Source: Bacteroidota bacterium
GTDB taxonomy: Bacteria; Bacteroidota; Bacteroidia; Sphingobacteriales; Sphingobacteriaceae
DNA: 64,000 nucleotides
Assembly: GCA_018828585.1 (NCBI GenBank)
Contig: JAHJVW010000089.1
Coordinates: 18,292 to 82,291, forward strand
Reading direction: 5' to 3'
Shown: in pieces, positions 1 through 10,045 of the stretch
Layout: each line of letters begins with the position of its first letter
How positions within the stretch are numbered: position 1 is the first letter of the stretch
The notes under the pieces: generated by a model
The model's database searches: none
Told to the model about the DNA's origin: nothing
What the model saw: the letters and a program-made list of their open reading frames with translations, nothing else
Made by a program: the position numbers and the translations under genes

Positions 1-123
1 GAAACTACAGCCAAATTAGTGGTTTCCGCAGAGTTGAATATGATGATGAAAATGTTGGCTAGTGGCCCATTGCAAAAACTAGTAGATCATCAAACAACTG
101 CACTATTGAAAGCGATGGCTTAA
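1..123 (+). CDS. C-terminal fragment of an unidentified protein
   Basis: The window opens inside a reading frame whose last 40 codons are visible, ending with TAA at 121-123. The residues are amphipathic and helical in character, with a run of four methionines (AELNMMMKM), a pattern I have the impression of seeing at the end of SRPBCC/START-like lipid-binding proteins. The fragment is too short to assign. Its stop codon directly abuts the ATG of the next gene, so the two are almost certainly cotranscribed. Confidence 0.5.
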   Translation, partial: ETTAKLVVSAELNMMMKMLASGPLQKLVDHQTTALLKAMA

Positions 124-537
124 ATGAAATGGGGATTAAGATTTTTAGGATGTTGTGATATCTTAACTTTCTTCATCTTCATCATTCCCAAGACACAATT
201 CTTTATACAAACATTCGAATACCAAAACTTCTCAATGGCTCAAAAGGCCTCCGCATTATGGGAAGTTTTGGTATTACTTTTTTTCCTATCATCCGGGACA
301 CTTCTGATTTTAAATAAAAAATCAGGCCTTTTATTCAGTTTTATACTCATTCCTTTTAGAGTAGCTTTTCTTTATTTCAGTTTTGATTTTATCAGTTACC
401 TTTTATATCATCTTGGATATCAAACTTTAGTTTCGAGCGCACCTTTTCAAAGTTATTGGTTTTGGTTTTTACTGATTACTGAAGTTTTGAGATATACTTA
501 TTCTCTTTTCGTTTATTATAGACTATCTAAAGATTAA
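124..537 (+). CDS. Small integral membrane protein, unknown function
   Basis: A 137-residue protein with about four hydrophobic segments (roughly residues 5-25, 45-65, 68-90 and 108-130) and many aromatic residues, so it is predicted to lie in the inner membrane. It has no catalytic motif I recognise and no signal peptide distinct from the first membrane helix. The start codon touches the stop of the upstream frame with no gap, which suggests translational coupling. The next gene, clpB, follows 141 bases later with its own promoter. It is a conserved-hypothetical type of protein; I do not assign a function. Confidence 0.7.
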   Translation: MKWGLRFLGCCDILTFFIFIIPKTQFFIQTFEYQNFSMAQKASALWEVLVLLFFLSSGTLLILNKKSGLLFSFILIPFRVAFLYFSFDFISYLLYHLGYQTLVSSAPFQSYWFWFLLITEVLRYTYSLFVYYRLSKD

Positions 538-644
538 AATCGGAAATTTTATCAGATAAATTTAATCTTAACAGCCAAAAAGTCGCTTTAAATCAACCAA
601 ATAAGCCATTTTTTCCGTTTTACTTAAAATCAAATCTATGGTTC

Positions 645-652
645 TATTTTTG
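645..652 (+). promoter_or_regulatory. Bacteroidota -7 element for clpB
   Basis: TATTTTTG matches the Bacteroidota consensus TAnnTTTG exactly and ends 26 bases before the chosen clpB ATG. I see no good -33 TTTG at the expected spacing and no CIRCE-type heat-shock inverted repeat in this gap. Confidence 0.5.
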
Positions 653-678
653 AGTCAAATGCTTTGAGGAACAACATT

Positions 679-3285
679 ATGAACTTTAACAATTTCACAA
701 TAAAAGCACAAGAAGCAGTACAAAAAGCTTCAGAAATCACATCAGGATTTCAACAACAAGCCATTGAAAATGCACACATTTTGAAAGGCTTAATAGCTGT
801 TGATGAAAACGTTGTTGGCTATATTTTAAAAAAGCTAAACGTTAACATCAATCGGTTAAATGAATCATTAGACGAGCAAATTAACGGCTTCCCAAAAGTG
901 AGCGGAAGCAACGTTTATTTATCCAACTCCGCCAATAACGCTTTGCAAAAAGCCCAATCCTATTTAAAGGAATTTAAAGACGAATTTGTCTCTGTAGAAC
1001 ATCTTCTTTTAGGGATTTTAGCCTCTGGAGATAAAACGGCTGCCCTTTTAAAGGATCAAGGTGTAAATGAGAAAGATTTAAAAAAGGCGATTAAAGATTT
1101 ACGTGGCGACGCAAAAGTAACGGACCAAAACGCAGAAGCTACTTATCAGGCTTTAGGTAAATACGCCCGAAACTTAAATGAATATGCCGAATCAGGAAAA
1201 TTAGATCCTGTAATTGGTCGTGATGAAGAGATACGTAGAGTTATTCAGATTTTATCAAGAAGGACCAAAAACAATCCAATTTTAATTGGCGAACCTGGCG
1301 TTGGTAAAACTGCCATTGCTGAAGGTATTGCGTTTAGGATTATCAAAGGTGATGTTCCTGAAAACTTAAAGAGTAAAGTGGTTTACTCTCTAGATATGGG
1401 GGCATTAATAGCAGGCGCTAAATATAAGGGAGAGTTTGAGGAACGTTTAAAAGCCGTCATCAAAGAGGTGACTGAGAGTGATGGAGAAACCATTCTTTTC
1501 ATCGATGAGATTCACACTTTAGTTGGAGCAGGTGGTGGTGAAGGTGCCATGGATGCAGCGAATATTTTAAAACCTGCACTAGCTAGAGGTGAATTAAGAG
1601 CTATTGGAGCAACTACTTTAAACGAGTATCAGAAATATTTAGAAAAAGACAAGGCTTTGGAACGTCGTTTCCAAAAGGTGATGGTGGGTGAACCTGATAC
1701 ACAAGACGCAATTTCTATCCTTCGTGGATTAAAAGAACGCTATGAAACTCACCACAAAGTACGGATCAAAGATGAAGCGATTATTTCTGCTGTTGAGCTT
1801 TCTCAGCGTTACATTTCTGATCGTTTCTTGCCAGATAAAGCCATTGATTTAATGGATGAAGCCGCTTCTAAACTAAGAATGGAAATGGACTCAGTTCCGG
1901 AAGTAGTAGATGAGTTGGATAGAAAAATCATGCAGTTAGAGATTGAGCGTGAGGCGATCAAACGAGAAAAAGACGATAAAAAAGTAACCGATTTATCTAA
2001 AGAAATTGCTGATTTAAGTGCCGAAAGAGATGAATTAAAAGCTAAATGGCAAGGTGAAAAAGATTTGGTAGATGCTGTAAACACTAAAATTGAGCATATT
2101 GAGGATTTAAAATTAGAAGCAGAACAAGCTGAAAGAGCTGGTGATTATGGTAAAGTAGCCGAAATACGTTATGGTCGTATCAAGGAGACTCAAGAAGAAG
2201 TTGACCGCTTAAAAGTTGAATTAGAAAGTAAAACTAGTGATAGCAGAATGCTGAAAGAGGAAGTTACTTCTGATGATATCGCTGGTGTTGTTGCCCGTTG
2301 GACAGGTATTCCAGTAACTAAATTAATTGCAAGCGAACGCGAAAAGCTTTTGCATTTAGAAGATGAGTTACATAAACGTGTTGCTGGACAATCCGAAGCT
2401 ATAGAGGCTTTAGCTGATGCCATACGTAGATCAAGAGCAGGTTTAAGCGATCAAAGAAAGCCAATTGGTTCATTTATTTTCTTAGGAACAACTGGTGTTG
2501 GTAAAACAGAGTTAGCCAAAGCTTTAGCTGAGTTTTTATTTAATGATGAACACAGCATGGTAAGGATTGATATGAGTGAGTATCAGGAACGTCATTCTGT
2601 TTCCAGATTAATTGGTGCGCCTCCAGGATATGTGGGTTATGATGAAGGTGGACAATTAACCGAAGCGGTAAGAAGAAAACCTTATTCAGTTATTTTGTTA
2701 GATGAGATTGAAAAAGCTCATCCTGATGTATTCAATATCCTTTTACAGGTTTTGGATGACGGAAGACTAACTGACAATAAAGGAAGAATGGTGAATTTTA
2801 AAAACACCATCATCATTATGACTTCCAATATTGGCTCTCATTTGATTCAGGAAAACTTTAGCACTTTGGTGGATAAAAATAGAGATGAATTAATTGCTAA
2901 AACTAAAAACGAGGTTTTTGAATTATTGAAACAATCTATTCGTCCGGAGTTTTTGAACAGGATTGATGAAATCATCATGTTTACTCCATTAAACAGAGAA
3001 GAAATTAGAGACATCGTAAACTTACAGTTTGTAGGTGTTCAAAAATCTTTAGCCGAAATGGGAATTACTATAGAAGCATCTAATGAAGCTTTAGATTGGT
3101 TAGCTGAATTAGGTTATGATCCTCAGTTTGGTGCAAGACCTTTAAAAAGAGTTGTTCAAAAAAGAATTTTAAACGAGTTATCTAAGCAAATTTTGGCTGG
3201 TAAGGTAGATCGTGATAGCAAAATTAAACTAGATGTTTTTGACCATCAGTTTGTGTTTATGAATGCTGAGCCTGAAAAGGTTTAA
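679..3285 (+). CDS. clpB: ATP-dependent chaperone ClpB (disaggregase)
   Basis: ClpB is the Hsp104-family hexameric AAA+ ring that pulls polypeptides out of aggregates in the cytosol together with DnaK. The 868-residue length fits the family. Visible in order are the Clp_N repeat domain (about 1-150), the first AAA module with Walker A GEPGVGKT near residue 204 and Walker B LFIDEIH, the charged coiled-coil middle domain (about 400-530), the second AAA module with GTTGVGKT near 603 and [11 protein letters not shown], and the C-terminal D2-small domain. A longer frame opens at a TTG at 664, but I chose ATG 679: homologues begin MNFNNFT, and a GAGGA sequence lies 9 bases upstream. It converges on the RND pump gene across a shared terminator. 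Confidence 0.97.
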   Translation: MNFNNFTIKAQEAVQKASEITSGFQQQAIENAHILKGLIAVDENVVGYILKKLNVNINRLNESLDEQINGFPKVSGSNVYLSNSANNALQKAQSYLKEFKDEFVSVEHLLLGILASGDKTAALLKDQGVNEKDLKKAIKDLRGDAKVTDQNAEATYQALGKYARNLNEYAESGKLDPVIGRDEEIRRVIQILSRRTKNNPILIGEPGVGKTAIAEGIAFRIIKGDVPENLKSKVVYSLDMGALIAGAKYKGEFEERLKAVIKEVTESDGETILFIDEIHTLVGAGGGEGAMDAANILKPALARGELRAIGATTLNEYQKYLEKDKALERRFQKVMVGEPDTQDAISILRGLKERYETHHKVRIKDEAIISAVELSQRYISDRFLPDKAIDLMDEAASKLRMEMDSVPEVVDELDRKIMQLEIEREAIKREKDDKKVTDLSKEIADLSAERDELKAKWQGEKDLVDAVNTKIEHIEDLKLEAEQAERAGDYGKVAEIRYGRIKETQEEVDRLKVELESKTSDSRMLKEEVTSDDIAGVVARWTGIPVTKLIASEREKLLHLEDELHKRVAGQSEAIEALADAIRRSRAGLSDQRKPIGSFIFLGTTGVGKTELAKALAEFLFNDEHSMVRIDMSEYQERHSVSRLIGAPPGYVGYDEGGQLTEAVRRKPYSVILLDEIEKAHPDVFNILLQVLDDGRLTDNKGRMVNFKNTIIIMTSNIGSHLIQENFSTLVDKNRDELIAKTKNEVFELLKQSIRPEFLNRIDEIIMFTPLNREEIRDIVNLQFVGVQKSLAEMGITIEASNEALDWLAELGYDPQFGARPLKRVVQKRILNELSKQILAGKVDRDSKIKLDVFDHQFVFMNAEPEKV

Positions 3286-3334
3286 AATAAACTGATGTAT
3301 TAAAATGATTTAATATTTACAAAATCACAAGCAT

Positions 3335-3370
3335 AAAAAAAGGAAGCTAATTAGCCTCCTTTTTTTTTTT
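3335..3370. terminator. Bidirectional intrinsic terminator between clpB and the RND pump gene
   Basis: An A tract, a 9-bp stem (GGAAGCTAA against TTAGCCTCC, one mismatch) with almost no loop, and a run of T. The A and T tracts on either side let it work for both converging genes. Confidence 0.8.
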
Positions 3371-3385
3371 AGATATATTCTAATC

Positions 3386-6300
3386 TTAGTGATGTGTTTC
3401 GGGTATAATAACTTCTTTATGAGCTAAACGGGCTTTTACTTTAGCCCTGATTAAATACATAGAAGGAACCACAATTAAAGTTAAGAATGTGGCAAAACTT
3501 AAACCGAAAATCATCGTCCATGATAAAGGTCCCCAGAAAGCTACGTTATCTCCACCAAAATAAATATGAGGATTTCCTGTAGTTAATAAAGTTGCAAAAT
3601 CCAGGTTCAAACCTACAGCTAAGGGAACTAAGCCTAGCATTGTAGCTGTCGCTGTTAATAAAACTGGAGTCATCCTGGTTCTACCAGCTTCTAAAATTGC
3701 TTCATAAGGGCTCATTCCCTGATCAATCATTAAGTCGGCAAATTCAACTAATAAAATACCGTTTCTTACTACAATCCCCGCAAGGGCCACAATACCAATA
3801 CCCATCATAACGATTGACATTTCCATATGGAAAATGGTAATTCCAAGTAATACTCCAATAATACTAAAGAGAATCTCACTCAAAATAATAATTGGTTTAC
3901 CTATAGAGTTAAACTGTATTACTAGAATAATCAAAATCAATAAGAAAGATATTGCTAAAGCTAAACCTAAGAAATTTGCAGTTTCAGCTTGTTCTTCTTG
4001 AGCTCCTCCTATTTTAATAACAACACCATCTGGTGCTTTAAAATCATTAATTGCACTTTGAATATTAGCATTAACTTCATTAGGATTGAAATCTTCTAAA
4101 ACGTTAGAGGAAAGTATAATGATTCTTTTTTGTTGCTTACGCTTGATACCACCATAGGTGTTTACATAATCAATCTTAGCAAATGAAGATATTGGAACCT
4201 GCCTAATTATACCGCCCATTCCCATGTCTCTGAAAGTGATTTTCATGTTTCTTAGCGCTTCTAAGCTATTCCTTTGATCTTCTTGTGCTCTTACATTAAT
4301 CTCATAATCATCATCTAAATCTCTAAATTTCGAAACTTCTTGACCATATAAAGCAGTTCTTAAATCCATGGCAATTTGTCCAGAATAAATTCCTTCTCTA
4401 TTGGCTCTTTCTCTGTCGATGTCAAAAATCACCTCGGGCTTATTGTTTTGAAAATCAGATTTTAACTCTTCAATTCCACCAATATCTTTTGAAACCAAAT
4501 AGTTTTTAAGTCTAATTGATGTGGTTACCAAAGAATCCAAATTATCACCAGTGATTTCAACACTAATTGGCTTTGCAGTTGGTGGACCAGATTGTTCTTG
4601 AGTAACAGAAATTTCAGCTCCAGGAATACCTTTAATGGCATTTCTAATTGCAGTTAAATATGCTGTTGAAGGTTTTCCTGTACGCTCACCAAACTCTTTG
4701 AAAGCAACAGTAACCTTACTTTTATTTGGATAATTACCTTGATCCTCTTCTTGTGGATCTGTAACACCTACTGTAACGTTAGAGATAATAGAGGATACAT
4801 TTTGACTTCCTAAGCTATCAACAACTGCGGTAACTTTCTTTTCGATTTTCTTGGTGACTTCGTTGGTATAGGCTTGGTCTGTCCCTACCGGTAATGAAGT
4901 ATATACATATACAAAGTTAGGGTCGGATGACGGGAAAAACACAAACTTAGGAGGAATAACACTAGTTAATACAAACGAGAATATCAACAATCCGAATGTA
5001 CTTCCTAAAATGATATAAGGACGATGTAATGCCCATTCCAAAAATCTTCCATACTTCTTCTGAACTTTTGGCCATGTTTTTCTTTGGAATTTTCTGATAG
5101 ATTTTTCCAAGAAAAAGTGCTGTAAAAGATAGAAAAGAACAATAACAACTATAAAATTACCAAAAGCAATACTTACCCAACCAGGTATCGCTAAGCCATA
5201 AAATAATACAGCTGCAATTCCTAAGTACATTAAGGTTTTCTTTACTCCTTTATCGAAAGATGGTTTGTAAACTTCATTTTCATCATGAGATTCCATAAAA
5301 TCAACAGCAAAAACTGGATTGATAATATAGGCTACAACCAATGAAGCTAATAAAGTAATGATTAACGTGATGGGTAAGAAAAACATAAATTCTCCAATAA
5401 TTCCTGGCCAAAAAGCCAAAGGAACAAATGGAGCAAGGGTAGTCATGGTCCCAGAGAAAACTGGCAAGAAGACCTCGCCTGCAGCCATTTTAGCGGCATG
5501 TTTGATATCTACTTTTCCATTATCAAAAATACGGTGTGTATTCTCTATTACTACAATGGCATCATCAACCACAATACCCAATGCGAGTAAGAACGAGAAT
5601 AACACAATCATGTTCATCGTAAAACCAATGGTTGGCATGATTAAGAAAGCCACACACATAGATAATGGAACAGAAAGTGCCACAAATAATGCATTCTTAA
5701 TTCCCATGAAGAACATTAGAATCAGCGTCACAAGAATAAATCCAATAACTATGGTGTTAATTAAATCATGAAGCGTTACCCTTGTTTTGTCTGATTGATC
5801 GCCGGTTGTTACGATGTCTAGCCCTTTTGGGAATTGCTTGGCTTTCATTTCGGTAACAATCTCACGGATTTTATCAGAAGCTTCGATCAAATTTTGACCT
5901 GAACGTTTTTTAACATTTAAGGTAATTACATTCTTACCATATAGTCTGGCGTAAGATTCTTGCTCTTTAAACCCATCCACTACGTTGGCAAAATCTCTTA
6001 AATAAACAGCAGATCCTGTGGGTGTTTTGATAATTGTATTCGCAATTTCTTGTGCAGATTTATACTCTTTTTTGATATTTAAAGTTCTTCTTACACCATC
6101 CATTGGAACTGTACCACCAGAAGCTGAAATATTTTCATTTCCAATAGCTTGTTTGATATCATTGAAAGAAATTTGGGCCGCAGCCATTTTATTCAAATCA
6201 ACATTGATTTGAATTTCAGGATCTAAAGCACCAACTATATCAATACCCGAAATTTCAGGTAGAGATTCTATCCTATCTTTTAAATCATCAGCATATTTCT

Positions 6301-6781
6301 TCAGCGTTTTCAAATCATAATCACCCGAAATATTTAGATACATGATAGGTAAATCAGATAAGTTAATATCTAATATATTTGGATCGTTAGGCAAGTTATT
6401 AGGCAAATCTTGCTTTGCTTTGTCTACCGCGTCTTTTATCCTTTGTTTAGCAACTTTAATATCAACATTCGCATTAAACTCAGCTGTGATAAAAGAGAAA
6501 TCCTGATAAGAATTTGATGTTACTTTCTTCAAGCCTTGTGCAGATTTGATTTCCTTTTCCAATTGTTTGGTTACCAAGTTCTCCATATTTGCAGGGGAAG
6601 TTCCTGGGTATATGGTGGTCACAAATATCTTAGGAATAGAAATTTCAGGGAAATTCTCTTTTGGCAGCGAATTGTAGGTAAAGTATCCAGCAATTAATAA
6701 AATTGCAGTTAATACATATACAGCTGTTCTATTTTCAACCGCCCAACTGGAAGGTTTAAATTCTTTGTCTAAATCTTTCAT
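3386..6781 (-). CDS. RND-family efflux pump permease (HAE1/AcrB type)
   Basis: The inner-membrane, proton-driven pump of a tripartite drug or metabolite exporter. The 1131 residues show the first membrane helix (about 18-36), a large periplasmic porter region, and helix 4 with the paired aspartates of the proton relay at 406-407 (GIVVDDAIVV, as D407/D408 of AcrB), then the second half with a repeated fold. It is about 80-100 residues longer than AcrB. The extra length lies mainly between helices 6 and 7 (about 495-575), where two additional hydrophobic segments (about 514-534 and 541-558) are predicted, plus a short insert before the last helix. It is the last gene of the tetR-tolC-adaptor-pump operon, 18 bases after the adaptor. 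The substrate cannot be read from sequence. Confidence 0.95.
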   Translation of the reverse strand: MKDLDKEFKPSSWAVENRTAVYVLTAILLIAGYFTYNSLPKENFPEISIPKIFVTTIYPGTSPANMENLVTKQLEKEIKSAQGLKKVTSNSYQDFSFITAEFNANVDIKVAKQRIKDAVDKAKQDLPNNLPNDPNILDINLSDLPIMYLNISGDYDLKTLKKYADDLKDRIESLPEISGIDIVGALDPEIQINVDLNKMAAAQISFNDIKQAIGNENISASGGTVPMDGVRRTLNIKKEYKSAQEIANTIIKTPTGSAVYLRDFANVVDGFKEQESYARLYGKNVITLNVKKRSGQNLIEASDKIREIVTEMKAKQFPKGLDIVTTGDQSDKTRVTLHDLINTIVIGFILVTLILMFFMGIKNALFVALSVPLSMCVAFLIMPTIGFTMNMIVLFSFLLALGIVVDDAIVVIENTHRIFDNGKVDIKHAAKMAAGEVFLPVFSGTMTTLAPFVPLAFWPGIIGEFMFFLPITLIITLLASLVVAYIINPVFAVDFMESHDENEVYKPSFDKGVKKTLMYLGIAAVLFYGLAIPGWVSIAFGNFIVVIVLFYLLQHFFLEKSIRKFQRKTWPKVQKKYGRFLEWALHRPYIILGSTFGLLIFSFVLTSVIPPKFVFFPSSDPNFVYVYTSLPVGTDQAYTNEVTKKIEKKVTAVVDSLGSQNVSSIISNVTVGVTDPQEEDQGNYPNKSKVTVAFKEFGERTGKPSTAYLTAIRNAIKGIPGAEISVTQEQSGPPTAKPISVEITGDNLDSLVTTSIRLKNYLVSKDIGGIEELKSDFQNNKPEVIFDIDRERANREGIYSGQIAMDLRTALYGQEVSKFRDLDDDYEINVRAQEDQRNSLEALRNMKITFRDMGMGGIIRQVPISSFAKIDYVNTYGGIKRKQQKRIIILSSNVLEDFNPNEVNANIQSAINDFKAPDGVVIKIGGAQEEQAETANFLGLALAISFLLILIILVIQFNSIGKPIIILSEILFSIIGVLLGITIFHMEMSIVMMGIGIVALAGIVVRNGILLVEFADLMIDQGMSPYEAILEAGRTRMTPVLLTATATMLGLVPLAVGLNLDFATLLTTGNPHIYFGGDNVAFWGPLSWTMIFGLSFATFLTLIVVPSMYLIRAKVKARLAHKEVIIPETHH

Positions 6782-6799
6782 TTATAATAATTTAAATGA

Positions 6800-7882
6800 T
6801 TATAATTTTACAGTATCACCTTCACTTAATCCGTTTAACCCGTAGATGATTACTTGATCACCCGCACTTATTCCACTTAAAATTTCTGCGTTTCCATTGT
6901 AAATATTTCCTACTTTAACCTCAACTTTTTTTGCTTTTCCGTTTACAACTAGCATCAAATAATCTCCTTTTTCTGATTTTTGAATAGCTTTAATTGGTAC
7001 TGTAGTCGCTTTTGAATTTGTATAATCCACAATCTTTAAAATAGAAATCATATTAGGTCTTAAGTTACTTCTACTAGGAAGTTTCACCTCAACATTAAAA
7101 CTTCTGCTCATTTGATCAATGGTTTTAGAAGCGAATGAAATTTTTGTTTTGATAGAATCTTGAGCATCAGGCAACACTACTAAAACTTCATCTCCCTGAT
7201 TAATTCTTCCAGCATAAGTTTCTGAGACCATGGCCTTAGCTTTTAAATCAGCTGAATTAACTACCCTGATTCCTGGAATGCCCGGTTGTACTGCTTGGCC
7301 AACTTTATAATCTAACTGATCTACAGTACCAGAAATTGGTGCTTTAATTTTGTACATAGAGGCTTGTTGCTTTAATGCTGCCATTTGCTTTTCTAAACTC
7401 TCTTTCTGCGTTTTTGCATTTAGGAATTGAACTTCAGTGCCGATTTTTTGATCCCAAAGATTCTTTTGACGGCTATAAAGATTACTAGCCAAATCTAAAT
7501 TAGCTTGTAATTGTGCAATGTTTTGGCGCAATACTGCATCATCAATTTGTGCAAGTACTTGACCTTTAGAAACACGTTGTCCAATATTTACAAAAACATG
7601 AGTAATTACTCCCATTGCTTGAGGACTTACCTGTACGCTTTGCTCGGCATCTACCTTCCCTTGTATTTCTATATAATTCTTAAATTCAGAAGACGTTACA
7701 GTATAAACGTTAACGTCCTTTGCTGTTACTTCCTTTTTATCTCCAATTTCGGCTTCGAGTTTTGCAATCTTAGTACTCAAATCTGCTTGATCCTTTTTAA
7801 GTTTAACTAACTCAGCCTTTTTATCTTTACTTCCGCAAGCTGCTAAAAACAATACAACTGATACGATTAATATTTTTTTCAT
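6800..7882 (-). CDS. RND efflux periplasmic adaptor (membrane-fusion protein), lipoprotein
   Basis: A 360-residue adaptor linking the RND pump to the outer-membrane channel. A lipoprotein signal peptide ends in LAAC, which would anchor the mature protein by a lipid at Cys16. A short Lys/Glu-rich heptad segment (about 20-50) follows, then the barrel-sandwich (biotinyl-lipoyl-like) halves flanking an alpha-helical hairpin (about 85-185, ending in APISGTVDQL), then beta-barrel and membrane-proximal domains. This order is diagnostic of the HlyD/AcrA family. It sits 27 bases after the TolC-like gene and 18 bases before the pump. Confidence 0.94.
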   Translation of the reverse strand: MKKILIVSVVLFLAACGSKDKKAELVKLKKDQADLSTKIAKLEAEIGDKKEVTAKDVNVYTVTSSEFKNYIEIQGKVDAEQSVQVSPQAMGVITHVFVNIGQRVSKGQVLAQIDDAVLRQNIAQLQANLDLASNLYSRQKNLWDQKIGTEVQFLNAKTQKESLEKQMAALKQQASMYKIKAPISGTVDQLDYKVGQAVQPGIPGIRVVNSADLKAKAMVSETYAGRINQGDEVLVVLPDAQDSIKTKISFASKTIDQMSRSFNVEVKLPSRSNLRPNMISILKIVDYTNSKATTVPIKAIQKSEKGDYLMLVVNGKAKKVEVKVGNIYNGNAEILSGISAGDQVIIYGLNGLSEGDTVKL

Positions 7883-7909
7883 GATTTTATTATATGATAA
7901 GGTTTTCTA

Positions 7910-9253
7910 CTATTTAATAAGTCCGGTTGCTCGTTCTGTGTCTACTTTGCTAATCAAAGCATCATATAGAGCGTTTATATAGTTATTTTGTGATTCTTTT
8001 AAAGAAGTTTGCGCTTGTGTAACTTCTAATGATGACCCTACGCCTTGCTCATATTTAATTTTGGAAACTCGTAAAACTTCATTTGCTAAGTCCAAGTTAC
8101 GCTGTTGATTTTCTAAAGAAGTTAAGCTATTGGTATATTGAGTAATGCTATTTTTGATATCAAAATTGATGGAATTTTTAGCTTGAAATAAATCATTTTG
8201 AGATTTTCTAACTGTAAATTCTGCTTGTTTGATTTTATTTGAACGTTGAAACCCACTAAAAATAGGGACGTTAAGTTGTAAACCAATCAAAGTTGTTGGA
8301 AAGCTTCTTTTATATAAATCTGAGAATGAATTGTTTTGATATTGTAGAGATGTGCTACCGAAAGCGGATAAACTTGGTAGATATTCTGACTTGTATCGCT
8401 TTAAATCTAATTCATTCAATTTAACCTGAGTTTCTGAAAGTGCGTATTCTATTCTTTTACGATAAGAAGTGGAATCCATCACTAAAGACATTTTATCTAA
8501 TTTTACGTCGTTAATTGATCCACTTAAATTTAATTGATAATCCACAGGCATTCCCATCTGAAATTTAAGCATCGTATTGCCTAACTCTAATGATCTTAAG
8601 ATATTCTGCTTTTCAGTAACCAAATTATTATAGATTACCGAAAGTCTATCTGCATCAATTTTTTCTGCAAAACCATTTTTGTATAAGGCATTGGTTTGTT
8701 TCAATTGATCTTGTAGTTGCGCAATATTTGCATCTAAAAGTTCTATTTGTTTATCATTAACTAAAACCATATAAAAAGCTTTAGTAACAGCTACATTGGT
8801 TTCAATCTTAGAACGACTATAGGCTCTTTGAGATAATTCCTTATAAGTTTTTGAAGCTTGTAGACCTACAATGTAGCTTCCATTAAAAATCAATTGATTC
8901 ACTGCAAGACCTAAACTCGAGTTATATTTTACTCCAAATTGGACAGACTGATACTCCCCTGGTTTACCTCCAAAAAATTCAGCTGGAATTAAAGAAGTTG
9001 GTACTTTTAAAAAATCTTTCAAATCTGCAGAACCACTAATCTGTGGTAATCCAATTCCAATAGTTTCCTTCACTTTAGCATTAGCAATTTTTTGATCTAA
9101 AGTGGCATTTAATAAACTTGTTTGATGCTCGTAAGCATAATTTATACACTCTTCCAGATTAAAATTGTGAGTTTTAGCCGTATCTGTTTGAGCCATTAAA
9201 CTTCCAAATGTTAAACTTAAAAAAGCTGTGAAAAGCAATTTTGTAATTTTCAT
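7910..9253 (-). CDS. TolC-family outer-membrane efflux channel
   Basis: A 447-residue channel protein with a Sec signal peptide (cleavage near LMAQ, residue 22). The two internally related halves are rich in long amphipathic helices (for example about 150-230 and 365-440), typical of the OEP repeats that form the periplasmic tunnel and barrel of TolC. LEECINYAYEHQ near the mature N-terminus and the closing GVGSSLEVTQAQTSLKE segment are typical of Bacteroidota TolC-like proteins. It starts 1 base after the tetR stop codon, so it must be cotranscribed with the regulator. Confidence 0.94.
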   Translation of the reverse strand: MKITKLLFTAFLSLTFGSLMAQTDTAKTHNFNLEECINYAYEHQTSLLNATLDQKIANAKVKETIGIGLPQISGSADLKDFLKVPTSLIPAEFFGGKPGEYQSVQFGVKYNSSLGLAVNQLIFNGSYIVGLQASKTYKELSQRAYSRSKIETNVAVTKAFYMVLVNDKQIELLDANIAQLQDQLKQTNALYKNGFAEKIDADRLSVIYNNLVTEKQNILRSLELGNTMLKFQMGMPVDYQLNLSGSINDVKLDKMSLVMDSTSYRKRIEYALSETQVKLNELDLKRYKSEYLPSLSAFGSTSLQYQNNSFSDLYKRSFPTTLIGLQLNVPIFSGFQRSNKIKQAEFTVRKSQNDLFQAKNSINFDIKNSITQYTNSLTSLENQQRNLDLANEVLRVSKIKYEQGVGSSLEVTQAQTSLKESQNNYINALYDALISKVDTERATGLIK

Positions 9254-9254
9254 T

Positions 9255-9872
9255 TTATGATTTGATTAATTTTTTTGTATAATTATTTATTAAAACTTGG
9301 CCGCTCAATGTGCTAATGCCATATAAAAAACTATTAGTCAATTCTTGTAAAACATCGTACATACTAAATTTTCCACTTCTTACTAAGTCAGATTGGAAAA
9401 CCCAATTAATTTGAGCCACCCTTGCATGTGCTAAAATTTCAGTATTGATATCAGCCCTAAAAAGATTTTCTTTTATCCCTCGTTCTAAACCTGCTTTCAC
9501 AGTATTGTAAATATGAGTCTCATGAAAATCCATCATCATTTTATAAGCTTTGTTATGATATTTTTCCAAATCATAAAAAACAATTGGATTAATTCCTGAT
9601 AGCATCTCTTTCACAAACTCCATCATCAAGAAAATCTCTTCTATAGCATTTTTAGAATTTCCTGTACACTCCTCCATTTGACATTCATCTTTTCTGAGCA
9701 TCATAGAAAGGAGATTATAAACTAACTCATCCTTATCCTTAAAGTTGGCATATATGGTCTTTTTAGACATCCCTAAATGCTTAGCAATATCATCCATAGT
9801 CACACTCCGCATTCCAAACTTCATAAAAAGTTTCTCTGCCTCCACTAAGATATGTTCTTCCGTATTTTCCAT
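9255..9872 (-). CDS. TetR-family transcriptional regulator of the efflux operon
   Basis: A 205-residue regulator with an N-terminal TetR helix-turn-helix (about 5-50: the VTMDDIAKHLGMSKKTIYANF block is canonical) and a divergent all-helical ligand-binding C-terminal part. It is the first gene of the efflux operon, with tolC beginning 1 base after its stop, so it probably represses its own operon and is released by a pump substrate. This is inference from position and from the inverted repeat that covers its promoter (9900-9927). The ligand is unknown. Confidence 0.93.
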   Translation of the reverse strand: MENTEEHILVEAEKLFMKFGMRSVTMDDIAKHLGMSKKTIYANFKDKDELVYNLLSMMLRKDECQMEECTGNSKNAIEEIFLMMEFVKEMLSGINPIVFYDLEKYHNKAYKMMMDFHETHIYNTVKAGLERGIKENLFRADINTEILAHARVAQINWVFQSDLVRSGKFSMYDVLQELTNSFLYGISTLSGQVLINNYTKKLIKS

Positions 9873-9890
9873 TATTTCCTAAATCGCATA

Positions 9891-9921
9891 CAAAACTATG
9901 GAAACTTTTATCATTTCCAAA
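9891..9921 (-). promoter_or_regulatory. Promoter of the tetR-efflux operon (-33 TTTG / -7 TAGTTTTG)
   Basis: Read on the minus strand, TTTG (9918-9921) is followed after exactly 19 bases by TAGTTTTG (9891-9898), a full match to the Bacteroidota TTTG-N19-TAnnTTTG promoter. It lies 18 bases upstream of the tetR ATG. Confidence 0.7.
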
Positions 9922-9927
9922 GTTTCC
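9900..9927. promoter_or_regulatory. Inverted repeat, candidate TetR operator
   Basis: GGAAACTTT (9900-9908) and AAAGTTTCC (9919-9927) are perfect 9-bp inverted half-sites separated by 10 bases. The element fills the spacer and covers the -33 box of the tetR promoter, the usual layout for autorepression by a TetR dimer. The assignment is inferred from position. Confidence 0.6.
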
Positions 9928-10045
9928 AAAATTAATTTTGTGTTAAATGATTATCATGATGATATTTTGACAAATGACTATAAATACAAAAGCAAATTCA
10001 TTAAACTCATCCATTTTTGTAATTTGCGCCTCAAATCAAAACAAC

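Noticed and set aside
5358..5771. 137-codon plus-strand frame inside the RND pump gene
   Set aside because: It is antisense to a well-supported gene, its translation is low in family-like features, and it follows the codon shadow of the pump. The same reasoning excludes other long antisense frames, such as those at 1809-2084, 19711-20037 and 61026-61331.
9933..9940. TAATTTTG as the purB promoter
   Set aside because: It matches the -7 consensus but would leave a leader of over 100 bases; a nearer, imperfect box (around 10018-10027) is as plausible. I could not decide and list neither as a feature.
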